From Caryophanales bacterium (GTDB lineage: Bacteria > Bacillota > Bacilli > Bacillales > Bacillaceae_J): a stretch of DNA of 64,000 nucleotides. A program made the translations under genes and the position numbers. The notes beneath the pieces were generated by a model. It made no database searches, had not been told where the DNA came from, and was given only the letters and a program-made list of their open reading frames with translations. Positions 45,858-56,795 of this stretch are shown here, one piece after another. Each line of letters opens with the position of its first letter. Position 1 is the first letter of the stretch. Where the stretch lies: contig DULJ01000046.1 of assembly GCA_012840465.1 (NCBI GenBank), forward strand, positions 1-64,000, given 5' to 3'.

Positions 45858-48053
45858 TTAAAACACATCCTCAGTCTCATTGATACGGCGATTAATTTCT
45901 TCCATTACCTTTTGTGCGGATACAGGAATAACCGTGCCTGGTCCAAAGATGGCAGTCGCCCCTTGCTCATATAAATATTCATAATCTTGAGCAGGGATTA
46001 CTCCACCACAAACGACGATAATGTCTTCACGACCTAAACGTTTTAGTTCAGCCATTAATTGAGGAAGCAAAGTTTTATGCCCTGCCGCAAGGGAACTCAT
46101 TCCAATAACGTGAACATCGTTTTCAACTGCTTGTTGTGCCGTTTCCTCTGGAGTTTGGAATAGCGGACCGACATCGACATCAAATCCTAAATCAGCAAAT
46201 GCTGTTGCGACAACCTTTGCGCCACGGTCGTGTCCATCCTGTCCCATTTTCGCAACCATAATACGCGGACGTCTACCTTCTTTCTCGGCAAATTCATCTG
46301 TCATTTGCTTAACATTATTAATGATCTCTTCATCACTGAACTCTGCCCCGTACACCCCACTGATTGAGCGGATGATCGCTTTATGTCGACCTGATACCCT
46401 TTCAATCGCATCAGAGATTTCACCTAAGGATGCCCGTACGCGTGCTGCCTCAACAGATAAAGCTAATAAATTTCCTTCACCTGTTTCTGCTGCTTTTGTT
46501 AATGCTTCAAGTGCCGCTTGAACTTTTGCCTCATCGCGGTTTTCACGAAGCTGCTTTAATCTTTCCAGTTGCTGCTCACGCACGGCTGTGTTATCCACTT
46601 CTAAAATATCAATTGGGTCTTCTTTATCTAATCGGTATTTATTGACCCCGATAATGGATTCTACTCCTGAATCAATCCGGGCTTGGCGACGGGCAGCTGC
46701 TTCTTCAATTCTCATTTTTGGAAGCCCTGTTTCAATCGCTTTCGCCATTCCACCTAACTTTTCAACTTCCTCGATATGATTCCATGCACGCTCAACTAGT
46801 TTTCCAGTTAAATATTCCACATAATAGGAACCAGCCCAAGGATCAATGACATTACATATTCCTGTTTCGTCTTGTAAATATAGCTGCGTATTACGAGCAA
46901 TACGTGCTGAAAAATCTGTTGGCAAGGCTATCGCTTCATCCAATGCGTTCGTATGCAAGGATTGCGTATGGCCAAGTGCTGCCGCCATCGCTTCCACACA
47001 AGTACGAGTTACGTTATTAAATGGATCCTGCTCTGTTAAGCTCCAACCAGATGTTTGCGAATGTGTACGCAGAGCTAAAGATTTTTGATTTTTCGGATTG
47101 AATGGCTTCATTAATTTAGCCCAAATTAAACGACCTGCTCTCATCTTCGCAACTTCCATGAAATAGTTCATACCAATAGCCCAGAAGAAAGATAGGCGAG
47201 GCGCAAATTTATCAATATCAATGCCCGCTTTTAATCCTGTTCGAACATATTCGACACCATCAGCCAGTGTATAAGCAAGCTCAATATCAGCTGGGGCACC
47301 AGCTTCTTGCATATGGTATCCGGAAATACTAATGGAATTAAATTTAGGCATGAACTGGGATGTATATTCAAAAATATCCGCAATGGCCCTCATTGACATT
47401 TCCGGTGGATAAATATAAGTATTACGCACCATATATTCTTTTAAAATATCATTCTGGATCGTTCCAGAAAGCTGTTCAGGTTTTACACCTTGTTCTTCAG
47501 CAGTTACAATGTAGAATGCCATGATCGGTAAAACAGCGCCATTCATTGTCATTGAAACTGACATTTGATCAAGCGGAATTCCATCAAACAGTATTTTCAT
47601 ATCCAAAATAGAATCAATGGCAACCCCTGCTTTTCCTACATCTCCAACTACACGCGGATGGTCGGAATCATAACCACGGTGGGTCGCTAAGTCAAAGGCT
47701 ACTGAAAGTCCCTTTTGTCCTGCTGCTAAATTCCGGCGGTAAAAGGCATTACTTTCTTCCGCTGTAGAAAATCCCGCATATTGGCGCACTGTCCATGGAC
47801 GTGCAACATACATCGTTGGATAAGGACCCCTTAAGTATGGAGGAATACCAGGCATGTAATCGATATAATCGTTATCAACAATGTCTTCCCTCGAATACAT
47901 CGGTTTCACTTTGATTTGTTCATTTGTATTAAAAAGCAAGTCATCGAACGAGCCGTCAATCGTCTTTTCAACTTGTTTTTTCCAGTTTTGCAAATCCACC
48001 TGGGTTGGTTCTGATTGATAGGAAATCTGAGTAAAATCTAATCTTTTGCTCAT
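45858..48053 (-). CDS. mutB: Methylmalonyl-CoA mutase large (catalytic) subunit
   Basis: Adenosylcobalamin-dependent isomerase converting (R)-methylmalonyl-CoA to succinyl-CoA. 731 residues: TIM-barrel substrate domain ([38 protein letters not shown]) and a C-terminal B12 domain with the lower-ligand motif DxHxxG in [14 protein letters not shown] near residue 605. It follows mutA by a single base and precedes meaB. Confidence 0.97.
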   Translation of the reverse strand: MSKRLDFTQISYQSEPTQVDLQNWKKQVEKTIDGSFDDLLFNTNEQIKVKPMYSREDIVDNDYIDYMPGIPPYLRGPYPTMYVARPWTVRQYAGFSTAEESNAFYRRNLAAGQKGLSVAFDLATHRGYDSDHPRVVGDVGKAGVAIDSILDMKILFDGIPLDQMSVSMTMNGAVLPIMAFYIVTAEEQGVKPEQLSGTIQNDILKEYMVRNTYIYPPEMSMRAIADIFEYTSQFMPKFNSISISGYHMQEAGAPADIELAYTLADGVEYVRTGLKAGIDIDKFAPRLSFFWAIGMNYFMEVAKMRAGRLIWAKLMKPFNPKNQKSLALRTHSQTSGWSLTEQDPFNNVTRTCVEAMAAALGHTQSLHTNALDEAIALPTDFSARIARNTQLYLQDETGICNVIDPWAGSYYVEYLTGKLVERAWNHIEEVEKLGGMAKAIETGLPKMRIEEAAARRQARIDSGVESIIGVNKYRLDKEDPIDILEVDNTAVREQQLERLKQLRENRDEAKVQAALEALTKAAETGEGNLLALSVEAARVRASLGEISDAIERVSGRHKAIIRSISGVYGAEFSDEEIINNVKQMTDEFAEKEGRRPRIMVAKMGQDGHDRGAKVVATAFADLGFDVDVGPLFQTPEETAQQAVENDVHVIGMSSLAAGHKTLLPQLMAELKRLGREDIIVVCGGVIPAQDYEYLYEQGATAIFGPGTVIPVSAQKVMEEINRRINETEDVF

Positions 48054-48054
48054 A

Positions 48055-50196
48055 TTAGTTTACCCCCTTACGCTCTTGAAGTCTGGCAAGAGTTTGATAA
48101 CAATTCGACTTAGCATGGATAAATTCATCAACACCAGCTTCAACATATTGGCTCTCAAGCTCTGGCGCAGGTTTTCCAGCTACAAAAATATAAATTTCTT
48201 TATTATTACTTTTCAATTCTTTGGTAATCGCTGGTACAAATTCTTCATATTGCTCGTCTGTACCACAAATCGTAACGATATCAATACCAGATTCCAAGGC
48301 TGCTTTAACAGCTTCTTCACTAGATGCAAATCCTGAGGTTGTTACAGACTCAAATCCGCCTGCGGCGAAGAATCCAGCTGAAAAATCAGCACGCGCTTTA
48401 TGTTTTGGAATGGACCCAAGATTCGCAAAGAAAACCTTTGGATATTGGCTGTTTTTTTCTTTATAGCTTTCTGAAGCTTGTCTTAATTGTTCAAAGCCCT
48501 CAGTACCACGTTGGAACGTTAATTTCTCAACTTCTTCCCCTTTACAATTTTCGGCTAATTGATCGATCATTTCGCCAACCGTTGCACCCATTGCTGCTGC
48601 ATTGATAAATGCCGGAACCAACTGTCCCTCATTCGAAACAGCGGCTTGTACTTCCTCCAATGCTTTTATAACGTCTTCACGCTTGGCTGCTTTTTGGGCT
48701 TTTAATTCTTCAATTAGGGAAGTTTTGAAATCTTCGATTGCTTCTCGAACCTGTAATGGTTTTTCATTAAGATTTGGGTACATATTGGTTCCAACAATCC
48801 GGTCTTTACGATATTCAATATTATTTTTCTTCTGATTTGCTGTAGCCCTTACTTTTTGTTGAATTAATCCGGCTGTTAAAGCTTCATACATTCCACCGTT
48901 CTTTTCAACCTCTTGGAACAGCTCCCAAGCCTTACTAGCTACTGCATCAGTTAAAGACTCAACGTACCAGGACCCACCAGCAGGGTCAACAATTTGATTC
49001 AACAATGATTCTTCCTGGAGAATGATTTGTGTATTTCGGGCAATGCGACGCGAGAACGTATCATCCGCTCTAATAGCCTCATCAAATGGAGAGACATGCA
49101 TACTATTCGCTCCACCAACAGCACCAGCAAATGCCTCTGTAGTTGTTCTAAGCATATTCACATACGGGTCATAGACTGTTTTTGTCCAGTTTGAAGATCG
49201 AACATGGATATACATTTTTTGTGCCTGTTTTGTACCGCCAAAGCTTTCCACAATTTTTGACCATAGCATTCTGGCAGCACGAAGCTTTGCAATTTCCATA
49301 AATACATTGGAACCGACAGCAAATGAAAAATACATTTGGTTAGCTATAACATCAATTTCTAATCCTCGATCAAGCATTTCATTTATATATTCAACACCTG
49401 TTGCCAGCGCAAACGCTAATTCTTCTGTCGCACTTCCGCCAGCATTATGGTAAAGCTCACCTTGAATATAAATTGTTTTAACATTTGGAGAATTCTTATG
49501 GGACCATTTTGCTAACTGTGCCATTGTATTATAGAATCTTTTAATACCTAGCTTAGATTGACCCGTAGCAGCAATTGCTCCAATTGGATCCAATCCGATG
49601 AACGCAACTAATTCTTGTATATTAATATCTTGTTCCTTTGCGTATGCAATGAGGCCTGCATATACCGGAAGTGTGCTGATGCCCGTTTGCATGAACAAAC
49701 GGTGTTCTTTTAGGTCGATGTTTGCTAATGCATCACGAAGCTCATTAATGGAAGCAACAGGTACACCGTTTAAACCGACTAAATCTCTTTCAGCTTCATC
49801 CGCGTCATATCCTCTTTTTGTAGCTTCGTCGACAACTAAATTTACCATAGTTTGTCCACGCTCAAGGTCTTCGATGAGAGCCTTATTAAATTGCTTTGCA
49901 CTTCTTCCCGTTATTTCTTGGGCGATATCCCAAGCATTTGCGGAATTTCTGAGATAGTCTGCCCCTCTAACAAATGAGCCTTCACCAGGCAGATCATTTA
50001 CATGGGAGAGATTTTCAACATCCTTTTGTACGTACAATGGCTTAAGTTCAATGCCTTCGTACGTTTTCGTCATTAGAGTTTCAAATGATTTTCCTTTTAG
50101 CGACTCTTGGGCTGTTTCCTTCCATTTCTGAACATCAGGAAAAGGAAATTCGCAAAACTTCTTTAAATCAAACTTTAACTCTTTTTCTTTTTCCAT
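48055..50196 (-). CDS. mutA: Methylmalonyl-CoA mutase small subunit
   Basis: 713-residue non-catalytic partner of MutB. Same two-domain make-up, but the C-terminal B12 domain reads [20 protein letters not shown] and so lacks DxHxxG, and the substrate-barrel residues diverge. This is characteristic of the small subunit. First gene of mutA-mutB-meaB, with a 290-bp gap upstream in which no other gene was seen. Confidence 0.95.
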   Translation of the reverse strand: MEKEKELKFDLKKFCEFPFPDVQKWKETAQESLKGKSFETLMTKTYEGIELKPLYVQKDVENLSHVNDLPGEGSFVRGADYLRNSANAWDIAQEITGRSAKQFNKALIEDLERGQTMVNLVVDEATKRGYDADEAERDLVGLNGVPVASINELRDALANIDLKEHRLFMQTGISTLPVYAGLIAYAKEQDINIQELVAFIGLDPIGAIAATGQSKLGIKRFYNTMAQLAKWSHKNSPNVKTIYIQGELYHNAGGSATEELAFALATGVEYINEMLDRGLEIDVIANQMYFSFAVGSNVFMEIAKLRAARMLWSKIVESFGGTKQAQKMYIHVRSSNWTKTVYDPYVNMLRTTTEAFAGAVGGANSMHVSPFDEAIRADDTFSRRIARNTQIILQEESLLNQIVDPAGGSWYVESLTDAVASKAWELFQEVEKNGGMYEALTAGLIQQKVRATANQKKNNIEYRKDRIVGTNMYPNLNEKPLQVREAIEDFKTSLIEELKAQKAAKREDVIKALEEVQAAVSNEGQLVPAFINAAAMGATVGEMIDQLAENCKGEEVEKLTFQRGTEGFEQLRQASESYKEKNSQYPKVFFANLGSIPKHKARADFSAGFFAAGGFESVTTSGFASSEEAVKAALESGIDIVTICGTDEQYEEFVPAITKELKSNNKEIYIFVAGKPAPELESQYVEAGVDEFIHAKSNCYQTLARLQERKGVN

Positions 50197-50489
50197 AAAA
50201 TCACATCCCTTTTCAGGGATACCTCCACCCCTTTCCTTTTAAAAAAGGTAACTAACCTTTATTTTAATTTTCTAAAAGTTGAAACCTAATTATATAGTAT
50301 TATAAATAACTGCATGTTACAATAATCCACTTTAGCTAACAGTTCGATTCAGCAGTAATTTGTAGAAAAGTGTCAGATAACAACGGAAAAATGTCGACCA
50401 GTTTGTTTCATTAAGTATAAAAAAACCGATCCATTCAGAATAGAGCTTAAATGAGATTACAAATCTTACTTTCCATCTTTTGTTTAACT

Positions 50490-51746
50490 TTACTTTAACC
50501 GTCTTCGTACTTCACGGTTTAGATTAGACGTCTTTTCTGCAAATAACTTATCCCAGTCTTTCTTATAGCGGCGATAAATAAGCGGATATTTTTTTTGTAT
50601 CCGTTTGATTCCTGCTGCAAATTCCTCATCTAATTGTTCGAGCTCCTGCCATATTTCAAATGGGATCATACTTTTATATTGTGCAACGATTTCTTCATTT
50701 CCGATTTCTTCATAAAACCAAGTCAACGCTTGAGTAGAAACCAATGGAAACATTTCTCCATCATCAAAAAACCGATCGATTTCCTTTTGAATACGCGAAA
50801 GCTCCTGTACGTTAGCTTTGTTCTCAATTACAAAAGGATGCTTTGGAACCATAAAATGAAGAAGATCCATATAAAAAGATGCACCTCTAAAATGATTACC
50901 TTCTAAATAGTTTTCATATTCATTAATAAGCGAGCTTGTCACCATAAGTTTATCATCTTCATCAGTTATAGACTTTAAAAATTTTCGCACCCTTTTTTGA
51001 ACTTTATCCGTCAGTTGCCACTTTTCTAAATAGATCATTGTATTGATCCATTCGATAAAAAGGAAGATGTAATCGGGTTCTTCATCCTCTATAGCTGCAA
51101 TTTCCAAATCAAATAGCTTCAAGGCTGCTTCTTCTCGACCCAACGCTTGATAAACTTGAATATAGATGATTCTATATGGGTCGGTATTATCAGGATATGT
51201 TTCACTTAACAAACTCAATACATCAAGTGCTTCTTCTGAATAATCCATATCGTTAAGCATTTTTGCCTTCATTGCAAGTACACTTGCTTTTTCCTCTTCT
51301 GTTCTTGCACCCTCAAACAGAAGTTGTACTTGTTGATCAAAGCTCATTAAATCCTCTTTCGCAATATATATTTGCGCTAATCCCATGCGGGCACCTATCA
51401 TATCAGGTGCCACTTTTAGAATATCAAAAAATAACGCCTCTGCTTTATCCCAGTTTTCCTGTTGTATATATTCAAATGCTTGTTCCGCTATTTGTTCGAG
51501 TGAGCCTCCAAACTTCCGTACTAAATCGTATTCCTGGCGTTTGATCGGATCTCGCAGTATTTCATACGCTCTTCTAATTCGTTCGAATTCTTCAGGATGC
51601 TGTTCTGGCGGAAATTCTTTTACAAGTTTAATATAATTTTCCTTAATTCTTTCAGGCCTACTATTTGAACGAAGACCTAACACTTTATAATGGTTTTCTA
51701 TTTTTGGCTTGCTTCGTCTTTTCTTTCTCGGCTTTATTGTTTCCAT
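50490..51746 (-). CDS. J-like domain plus TPR-type protein with degenerate HPD
   Basis: 418 residues. Residues ~17-75 are a J-domain by helix pattern (HYKVLGLRSNSRPERIKENY, RRAYEILRDPIKRQEYDLV), but the HPD tripeptide that triggers Hsp70 ATPase reads P46-P47-E48 (KEFPPEQHP). Residues ~85-330 are helical repeat (TPR-like: AEALFFDILKVAPDMIGARM; EEALDVLSLLSETYPDNTDP). The basic C-terminus is RREVRRRLK-like. GGGAGAA precedes the ATG. It lies 22 bp after the Hsp70 gene, so it is third in a GrpE-Hsp70-J operon. The exact function is unknown. Confidence 0.75.
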   Translation of the reverse strand: METIKPRKKRRSKPKIENHYKVLGLRSNSRPERIKENYIKLVKEFPPEQHPEEFERIRRAYEILRDPIKRQEYDLVRKFGGSLEQIAEQAFEYIQQENWDKAEALFFDILKVAPDMIGARMGLAQIYIAKEDLMSFDQQVQLLFEGARTEEEKASVLAMKAKMLNDMDYSEEALDVLSLLSETYPDNTDPYRIIYIQVYQALGREEAALKLFDLEIAAIEDEEPDYIFLFIEWINTMIYLEKWQLTDKVQKRVRKFLKSITDEDDKLMVTSSLINEYENYLEGNHFRGASFYMDLLHFMVPKHPFVIENKANVQELSRIQKEIDRFFDDGEMFPLVSTQALTWFYEEIGNEEIVAQYKSMIPFEIWQELEQLDEEFAAGIKRIQKKYPLIYRRYKKDWDKLFAEKTSNLNREVRRRLK

Positions 51747-51767
51747 TTATTCTCCCATCCTTACAGG

Positions 51768-53642
51768 CTATAATTCAAGATCAATTAATGCATCAGTAGC
51801 TTCATCAATCGCTTTCTCCAATTGCTCAACATCATTTTCAGTAATGGCTGCTTCAAGTAAATCAATAACCATCCGTACCTTATTTCGGGCACTTTCATCT
51901 ATTTTATCCAATAAATTTAATGCTCGCTCTCGCAATTGGAATGCCTCTTCTTCAAGAACTGTCGGAGTCAACTCCCCGCTCTCATAGTCCGCATCAATAT
52001 CGCTTTTTCCTAAGGCTGCTTCATCCAACAAATCATCTATCATTTTCCAATCTTCATCAGCATACCCGATCTCGTCGTCTCCAATATCATCTGCGTCAGC
52101 ATTTTTCCATAAATTTTCGAGGCGTTGGACACTTTCTTGGAAAGATTCATTTGAATCACGACGTAATGCATCCTGCACAACGACACTCATTTCCTTGCCT
52201 GTCGATACACACTTCGCTGACACCTCAAGAATTCCGTTCAAATTATAGCGGAATGTCACATCAACCTCTTCTTGCTTATTGACATTCTCTGGTATTCCTT
52301 CCAGCAAAAACTCACCTAGACGATGATTATGCTTTACCCACTCATGTTCACCTTGATAAATTTCAATTGATACCGCTGTTTGTCCTGGTGCTGATGTACC
52401 GAATTTTTCCGTCCTTGTAACAGGAATCGTTGTATTTCTAGGAATAATCGGCGCAAAACCTCCTGGACGTTGGGTAAGGCCTTTCCACTCTTTTAATACA
52501 GCAATCCCCATTGAAAATGGGGCTACATCAGTAGCAACAAGCCCACTTTCCGATAATGCTCCTGATTTCAAGCCCGCTTGAACTGCAGCACCTAAGGCAA
52601 CCGCTTCGTCTGGATGCACATCTGTTCGTGGCTCTTTACCAAATAATTCCCTTATTAACTCAGCCACCCTAGGAATTCTTGTGGAACCGCCAACTAATAG
52701 AATTTCGTCAATTTCCTGCGGACTGTGCCCGGCATCTTTTAAAACGGCATATATACTTTCAATTGTTTCTTGTAATTGATTATCAATTAAAGCGATAAAT
52801 TGCTCACGTGTAATCTCTGTCGAAATACCAACTGGTTTATTATCCTTAACTGTTACCAATGGCAGCTCAACTGTAACTGAAGTGTTTTCACTTAGTTGTT
52901 TTTTAACTTTTTCCGCTTCATCCTTCAGCAGTGCCTTTGCCCTGATATCTTCGCGAGGGTCAACACCTGCATCGCCTATTATTTTTTCAGATAAAAAATC
53001 AACGACTTTCCAGTCAAAGTCTTCCCCACCTAACTGGCGATTGCCAGTTGATGCTTTAACCTCAAGCAATCCATTCATCATTTCAACAACAGACACATCA
53101 AATGTTCCACCCCCAAGATCATAAACAAGGTAAACCCCATCTTCATCCATATGATCAAGTCCATAGGCAAGCGCTGCCGCAGTGGGTTCATTAATAATCC
53201 GTTCGACCGCAAAACCTGCGAGCTCACCAGCCTCCTTCGTTGCCCGGCGTTGTTCATCTGTAAAATAAGCAGGAACCGTAATCACCGCTTCCTTCTCACC
53301 TTCACCATATAGCGCATCAACATGTCTCTTCAATTCTTTTATAATGAGAGCTGATGCTTCTTCGGGAAGCAGGGCTTGTCCCGCGATTGAAATCGGTTTG
53401 TCCGATCCCATTTGCCGTTTGACCGCAGCAATGGAACGATCAGGCATAGCAACAAGTCCTGATCTGGCATCTTCACCAACAATAATATTCCCCTTAAGGT
53501 CAATAAGAACAACAGAAGGAATAATTCTTTTCCCTTCCTGTGATTCAATAATTTCTGGTTTTCCATTATGTATATAGGCAACAGCTGAATTAGTCGTACC
53601 GAGATCGATGCCAACAATTGGCCGAAAATTATTATTCTTCAT
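51768..53642 (-). CDS. Accessory Hsp70 (DnaK-like) chaperone
   Basis: About 624 residues. Complete ATPase domain: [59 protein letters not shown] and [10 protein letters not shown]. Then the substrate-binding beta domain ([28 protein letters not shown]) and a variable acidic helical lid ([20 protein letters not shown]). The grpE-hrcA-dnaK-dnaJ stress locus is not in this window, so it is likely a second Hsp70. AAAGGA favours the ATG at 53642 over 53651. It overlaps the GrpE-like gene by 11 bp. Confidence 0.88.
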   Translation of the reverse strand: MKNNNFRPIVGIDLGTTNSAVAYIHNGKPEIIESQEGKRIIPSVVLIDLKGNIIVGEDARSGLVAMPDRSIAAVKRQMGSDKPISIAGQALLPEEASALIIKELKRHVDALYGEGEKEAVITVPAYFTDEQRRATKEAGELAGFAVERIINEPTAAALAYGLDHMDEDGVYLVYDLGGGTFDVSVVEMMNGLLEVKASTGNRQLGGEDFDWKVVDFLSEKIIGDAGVDPREDIRAKALLKDEAEKVKKQLSENTSVTVELPLVTVKDNKPVGISTEITREQFIALIDNQLQETIESIYAVLKDAGHSPQEIDEILLVGGSTRIPRVAELIRELFGKEPRTDVHPDEAVALGAAVQAGLKSGALSESGLVATDVAPFSMGIAVLKEWKGLTQRPGGFAPIIPRNTTIPVTRTEKFGTSAPGQTAVSIEIYQGEHEWVKHNHRLGEFLLEGIPENVNKQEEVDVTFRYNLNGILEVSAKCVSTGKEMSVVVQDALRRDSNESFQESVQRLENLWKNADADDIGDDEIGYADEDWKMIDDLLDEAALGKSDIDADYESGELTPTVLEEEAFQLRERALNLLDKIDESARNKVRMVIDLLEAAITENDVEQLEKAIDEATDALIDLEL

Positions 53643-54276
53643 AAAAACCATCCTTTTCTATTGTAATAACTTGTGCTTTCCGCAACAAACTGCCATCTTC
53701 CCATCTAAATCCTCTTTGCAATACTTCAACAATCTGATAGGAAGTCAATTCTAGTGCTGAAAAGCCTTTGTATTTCATTGCCGCTTCTTTTTTGGGTATT
53801 GTTGCCATAGCTTCTGCTACGATTGGATCAAAGCTAGTGCCAAGCACTTGTAACTCATGAATACCTAAACCCTCTAATCGAACTAAAATATCCTTGCTCC
53901 ACCCATTCAATATCTTGCTCCATGCTTCCTGTTCCTCGCCTGCCAATCGTGTATAAAGGATATCGAGATCATCCAACCAGCGAATAAGTGAATGTATCAT
54001 CTCATTCATTTTTACTTCCATTTGATAAATGCGCTGCACTTTATCGTCGGTGTCATTTTCTTGTTTTTCAATAAGAGTATTTACAGACTCGTGCAGTTGA
54101 CCCATTTTTTCTTGCGTATCTTTGCTTGTTTTATATTGTAAACGGCTTAATTTGGTCACTTGCTCGGTCAATACTTTATACTGTTCTTCAAAAATGCTGT
54201 TTTGTTCTTTTAATTGCTGAATAGCTTCTAATTCAGGAGAAGACTCCCGATTTCCCTTCCAAAACCACCTAATCAT
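53632..54276 (-). CDS. GrpE-like nucleotide exchange factor
   Basis: 214 residues. A hydrophobic IRWFW near the N-terminus, a long coiled coil (about residues 15-110, [20 protein letters not shown]), and a C-terminal beta domain ending [20 protein letters not shown], then KAQVITIE, which follows the GrpE pattern (EVLQKGY...R.A.V.V). GGGAGGAA places the start at 54276 rather than the frame-opening 54324. It leads the accessory Hsp70 operon and overlaps the Hsp70 gene. Confidence 0.75.
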   Translation of the reverse strand: MIRWFWKGNRESSPELEAIQQLKEQNSIFEEQYKVLTEQVTKLSRLQYKTSKDTQEKMGQLHESVNTLIEKQENDTDDKVQRIYQMEVKMNEMIHSLIRWLDDLDILYTRLAGEEQEAWSKILNGWSKDILVRLEGLGIHELQVLGTSFDPIVAEAMATIPKKEAAMKYKGFSALELTSYQIVEVLQRGFRWEDGSLLRKAQVITIEKDGFYEE

Positions 54277-54446
54277 ATGGCTTCCTCCCATTTTGACGCT
54301 ATTATTCAATAAATATTCTATCATAGAAGTGAGGTTATATAATCAACGGATTTAATACTTTTGCTGCTTTTTTCGGATTAATGGTATCAAAATCACACTA
54401 TGATTGTTAGTAACCTTTTCCAAAGTGTTGTAGGAATTGGAAATAC

Positions 54447-54480
54447 AAAAAGTCGTGGAAATTGCTCCCACGACTTTTTA
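54447..54480 (-). terminator. Terminator of the bkd operon
   Basis: AAAAGTCGTGG/CCACGACTTTT stem with a nine-base loop, immediately past the bkdB stop. Confidence 0.85.
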
Positions 54481-54481
54481 G

Positions 54482-55741
54482 TTAATAAATTGATGAAGGA
54501 TCTTTCGAAATATTTTCTAATAATCCCTTTACTCTTGCAAGGAAACGTCCACATACAAGCCCGTCTAAAACACGGTGGTCAAGTGACATACAAAGGTTTA
54601 CCATATCACGGGCAGCAAACATTCCACCATTCATGATAACCGGACGTTTAACGATTGATTCCACTTGTAATATGGCCGCTTGCGGATAATTAATAATTCC
54701 CATAGATTGCACGGAACCGAAAGAACCTGTATTGTTTACGGTGAAGGTTCCTCCTTGCATATCAGTTGGCGTAAGTTTTCCTGTGCGCACCTTTTGTGCC
54801 AACTCAGTTATTTCCCGAGCAATGCCTTTAATTGATTTTTCATCAGCGTTTTTTAAAACAGGTACATATAAAGCATTATCAGTTGCAACGGCGATTGAAA
54901 TATTAATATCTTTCTTTTGAATAATTTTATCTCCTGCCCAAGTAGAATTGATAATTGGATATTCCTTAAGGGCAGTCGCAACAGCTTTTACGAAAAAGGC
55001 AAAATAGGTTAAAGAAAAGCTTTCTTTTTTCTTAAAGTCATCCTTAATTGCATCTCTAAAAGCTACTAAGTCAGTAACATCTACTTCTACCATTGTCCAT
55101 GCATGTGGTATTTCATGTTTAGACCGAAGCATATTTGTTGCAATTACCTTTCTTACCCCTGAAACTGGGATTTCAATATCTCCTGCTGTGGATTGCACTG
55201 GTGCTACTGGAATAGCTTCTGCCTGCTTTATCCCAGCTAGCTCTATGGCCGATTCAGATAATGGTCGTTGTTGCGGTTCTCCGACTTTTAGTATATTACC
55301 GGATTCTATTAGTCTCTGAAGGTCCTTCCTCGTAATGCGGCCGCCCTTACCCGTGCCGTCTACTCTCTCAAGATCTATATTATGCTCCTGAGACATTTTT
55401 AAAACGGCTGGAGAATAGCGATATTTATTTGGTTGTTCTTCATTTACCGTTTGCTCGGGACTTGGACTTGCGGATACCTTTACTACATTTTCTCCACTTT
55501 CCTCTGTGTCAATATAACAGATAATCTCCCCGACCGAAAGCGTATCTCCTTCACTTGCTACAAGCTCTTTCACTACTCCTGCAAATGAGGAAGGAATTTC
55601 TGCATTTACTTTGTCTGTTTGAACTTCTGCTAGTGGGTCATATTTTTTTACACTATCGCCGGGTTTAACTAACCAAGTACTAATGGTACCCTCGGTTACA
55701 CTTTCACCTAATTGCGGCATTGTGATTTTTTCTACAGCCAC
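54482..55741 (-). CDS. bkdB: Branched-chain alpha-keto acid dehydrogenase E2 (lipoyl transacylase)
   Basis: 419 residues. Lipoyl domain with the lipoylated Lys in EVQTDKVNAEIPSS (near residue 44), peripheral subunit-binding domain (RYSPAVLKMSQEHNIDLERV, then GTGKGGRITRKDLQ) and an acyltransferase core with NNTGSFGS and the catalytic HRVLDG. Transfers the branched acyl group to CoA. Last gene of the operon. AGGAGG lies just upstream, preceded by a short family 1 repeat. Confidence 0.95.
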   Translation of the reverse strand: MAVEKITMPQLGESVTEGTISTWLVKPGDSVKKYDPLAEVQTDKVNAEIPSSFAGVVKELVASEGDTLSVGEIICYIDTEESGENVVKVSASPSPEQTVNEEQPNKYRYSPAVLKMSQEHNIDLERVDGTGKGGRITRKDLQRLIESGNILKVGEPQQRPLSESAIELAGIKQAEAIPVAPVQSTAGDIEIPVSGVRKVIATNMLRSKHEIPHAWTMVEVDVTDLVAFRDAIKDDFKKKESFSLTYFAFFVKAVATALKEYPIINSTWAGDKIIQKKDINISIAVATDNALYVPVLKNADEKSIKGIAREITELAQKVRTGKLTPTDMQGGTFTVNNTGSFGSVQSMGIINYPQAAILQVESIVKRPVIMNGGMFAARDMVNLCMSLDHRVLDGLVCGRFLARVKGLLENISKDPSSIY

Positions 55742-55755
55742 ATGAAAAACCTCCT

Positions 55756-55803
55756 ATTATCAAATGCGCCTTCGCGTATTTGCCAGCCTGCTGAATAAAG
55801 TTA
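55756..55803. repeat. Short family 1 repeat between bkdAB and bkdB
   Basis: TATCAAATGCGCCTTCGCGT matches the opening of 22533, and CCTGCTGAATAAAGTTAA is the complement of the TTAACTTTATTCAGCAGG arm at 103-120. It looks like a deleted copy that retains both ends. It fills most of the bkdAB-bkdB gap. Confidence 0.7.
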
Positions 55804-56784
55804 ATACTCTGCTAGCTCTTTCATTGCTTTTTCAACCTTATCCGGGTTTACCATGAAGAACTTTTCCATTGTTGGTGCATATGGCATGGCCGGAACATCC
55901 GGACCAGCAAGGCGCATGATTGGTGCATCTAAGTCATACAGGCAATGTTCAGCGATAATAGCTGCAACTTCACTTAATATACTTCCTTCTTTATTGTCTT
56001 CGGTTACTAATAACACTTTTCCTGTTTTCGATGCAGATTCTATAATAGCTTCTTGATCTAATGGATAAACCGTACGTAAATCCAGAACCTGTGCTGATAT
56101 TCCTTCATTAGCAAGTTTTTCGGCTGCTTGTAAAGCGAAGTGAACACATAAACCGTAGGTGATCACCGTAATGTCATCACCTTCACGCTTAACATCCGCT
56201 TTTCCAATCGGTAATACATAATCGTCATCAGGAACTTCACCTTTTATAAGTCTGTATGCACGTTTATGTTCAAAAAAGATGACAGGGTCATCATCACGAA
56301 TCGCAGCTTTTAATAGTCCCTTCACATCATACGGCGTTGATGGCATCACAATTTTTAATCCAGGTTGATTGGCAAAGACGGCCTCAACCGATTGTGAATG
56401 ATAAAGAGCACCATGGACGCCACCTCCATATGGTGCGCGAATAACCAATGGGCAGTTCCAATCATTATTGGAGCGATAGCGGATTTTAGCTGCTTCAGAA
56501 ATGATTTGATTGATGGCTGGCATAATAAAATCAGCAAATTGTATTTCAGCAACTGGACGATGACCGTACATGGCAGCGCCTACTCCAACCCCAACGATTG
56601 CGGATTCTGCAAGCGGAGTATCAATGACTCTATTTTCACCAAATTCATCATAAAGTCCGATAGTCGCCTTAAAAACGCCGCCTTTTTTACCTACGTCTTC
56701 ACCTAAAACAAAGACCTTTTCGTCACGTTTCATTTCCTCATAGAGTGCGGTCGTTACAGCCTCGATGTATGACTTAATCGCCAT
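55801..56784 (-). CDS. bkdAB: Branched-chain alpha-keto acid dehydrogenase E1 beta
   Basis: 327 residues, transketolase-like beta chain: VFVLGEDVGKKGGVFKATIG, RVIDTPLAESAIVGVGVGAA, YGGGVHGALYHSQSVEA and the C-terminal domain LDLRTVYPLDQEAI...VTEDNKEGS. Pairs with BkdAA to decarboxylate branched 2-oxoacids. 11 bp after bkdAA. Confidence 0.96.
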   Translation of the reverse strand: MAIKSYIEAVTTALYEEMKRDEKVFVLGEDVGKKGGVFKATIGLYDEFGENRVIDTPLAESAIVGVGVGAAMYGHRPVAEIQFADFIMPAINQIISEAAKIRYRSNNDWNCPLVIRAPYGGGVHGALYHSQSVEAVFANQPGLKIVMPSTPYDVKGLLKAAIRDDDPVIFFEHKRAYRLIKGEVPDDDYVLPIGKADVKREGDDITVITYGLCVHFALQAAEKLANEGISAQVLDLRTVYPLDQEAIIESASKTGKVLLVTEDNKEGSILSEVAAIIAEHCLYDLDAPIMRLAGPDVPAMPYAPTMEKFFMVNPDKVEKAMKELAEY

Positions 56785-56795
56785 ATTCTCTCCTC

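Noticed and set aside
54325-54446. CIRCE heat-shock operator upstream of the GrpE-like gene
   Set aside because: No TTAGCACTC-N9-GAGTGCTAA or close variant is present.
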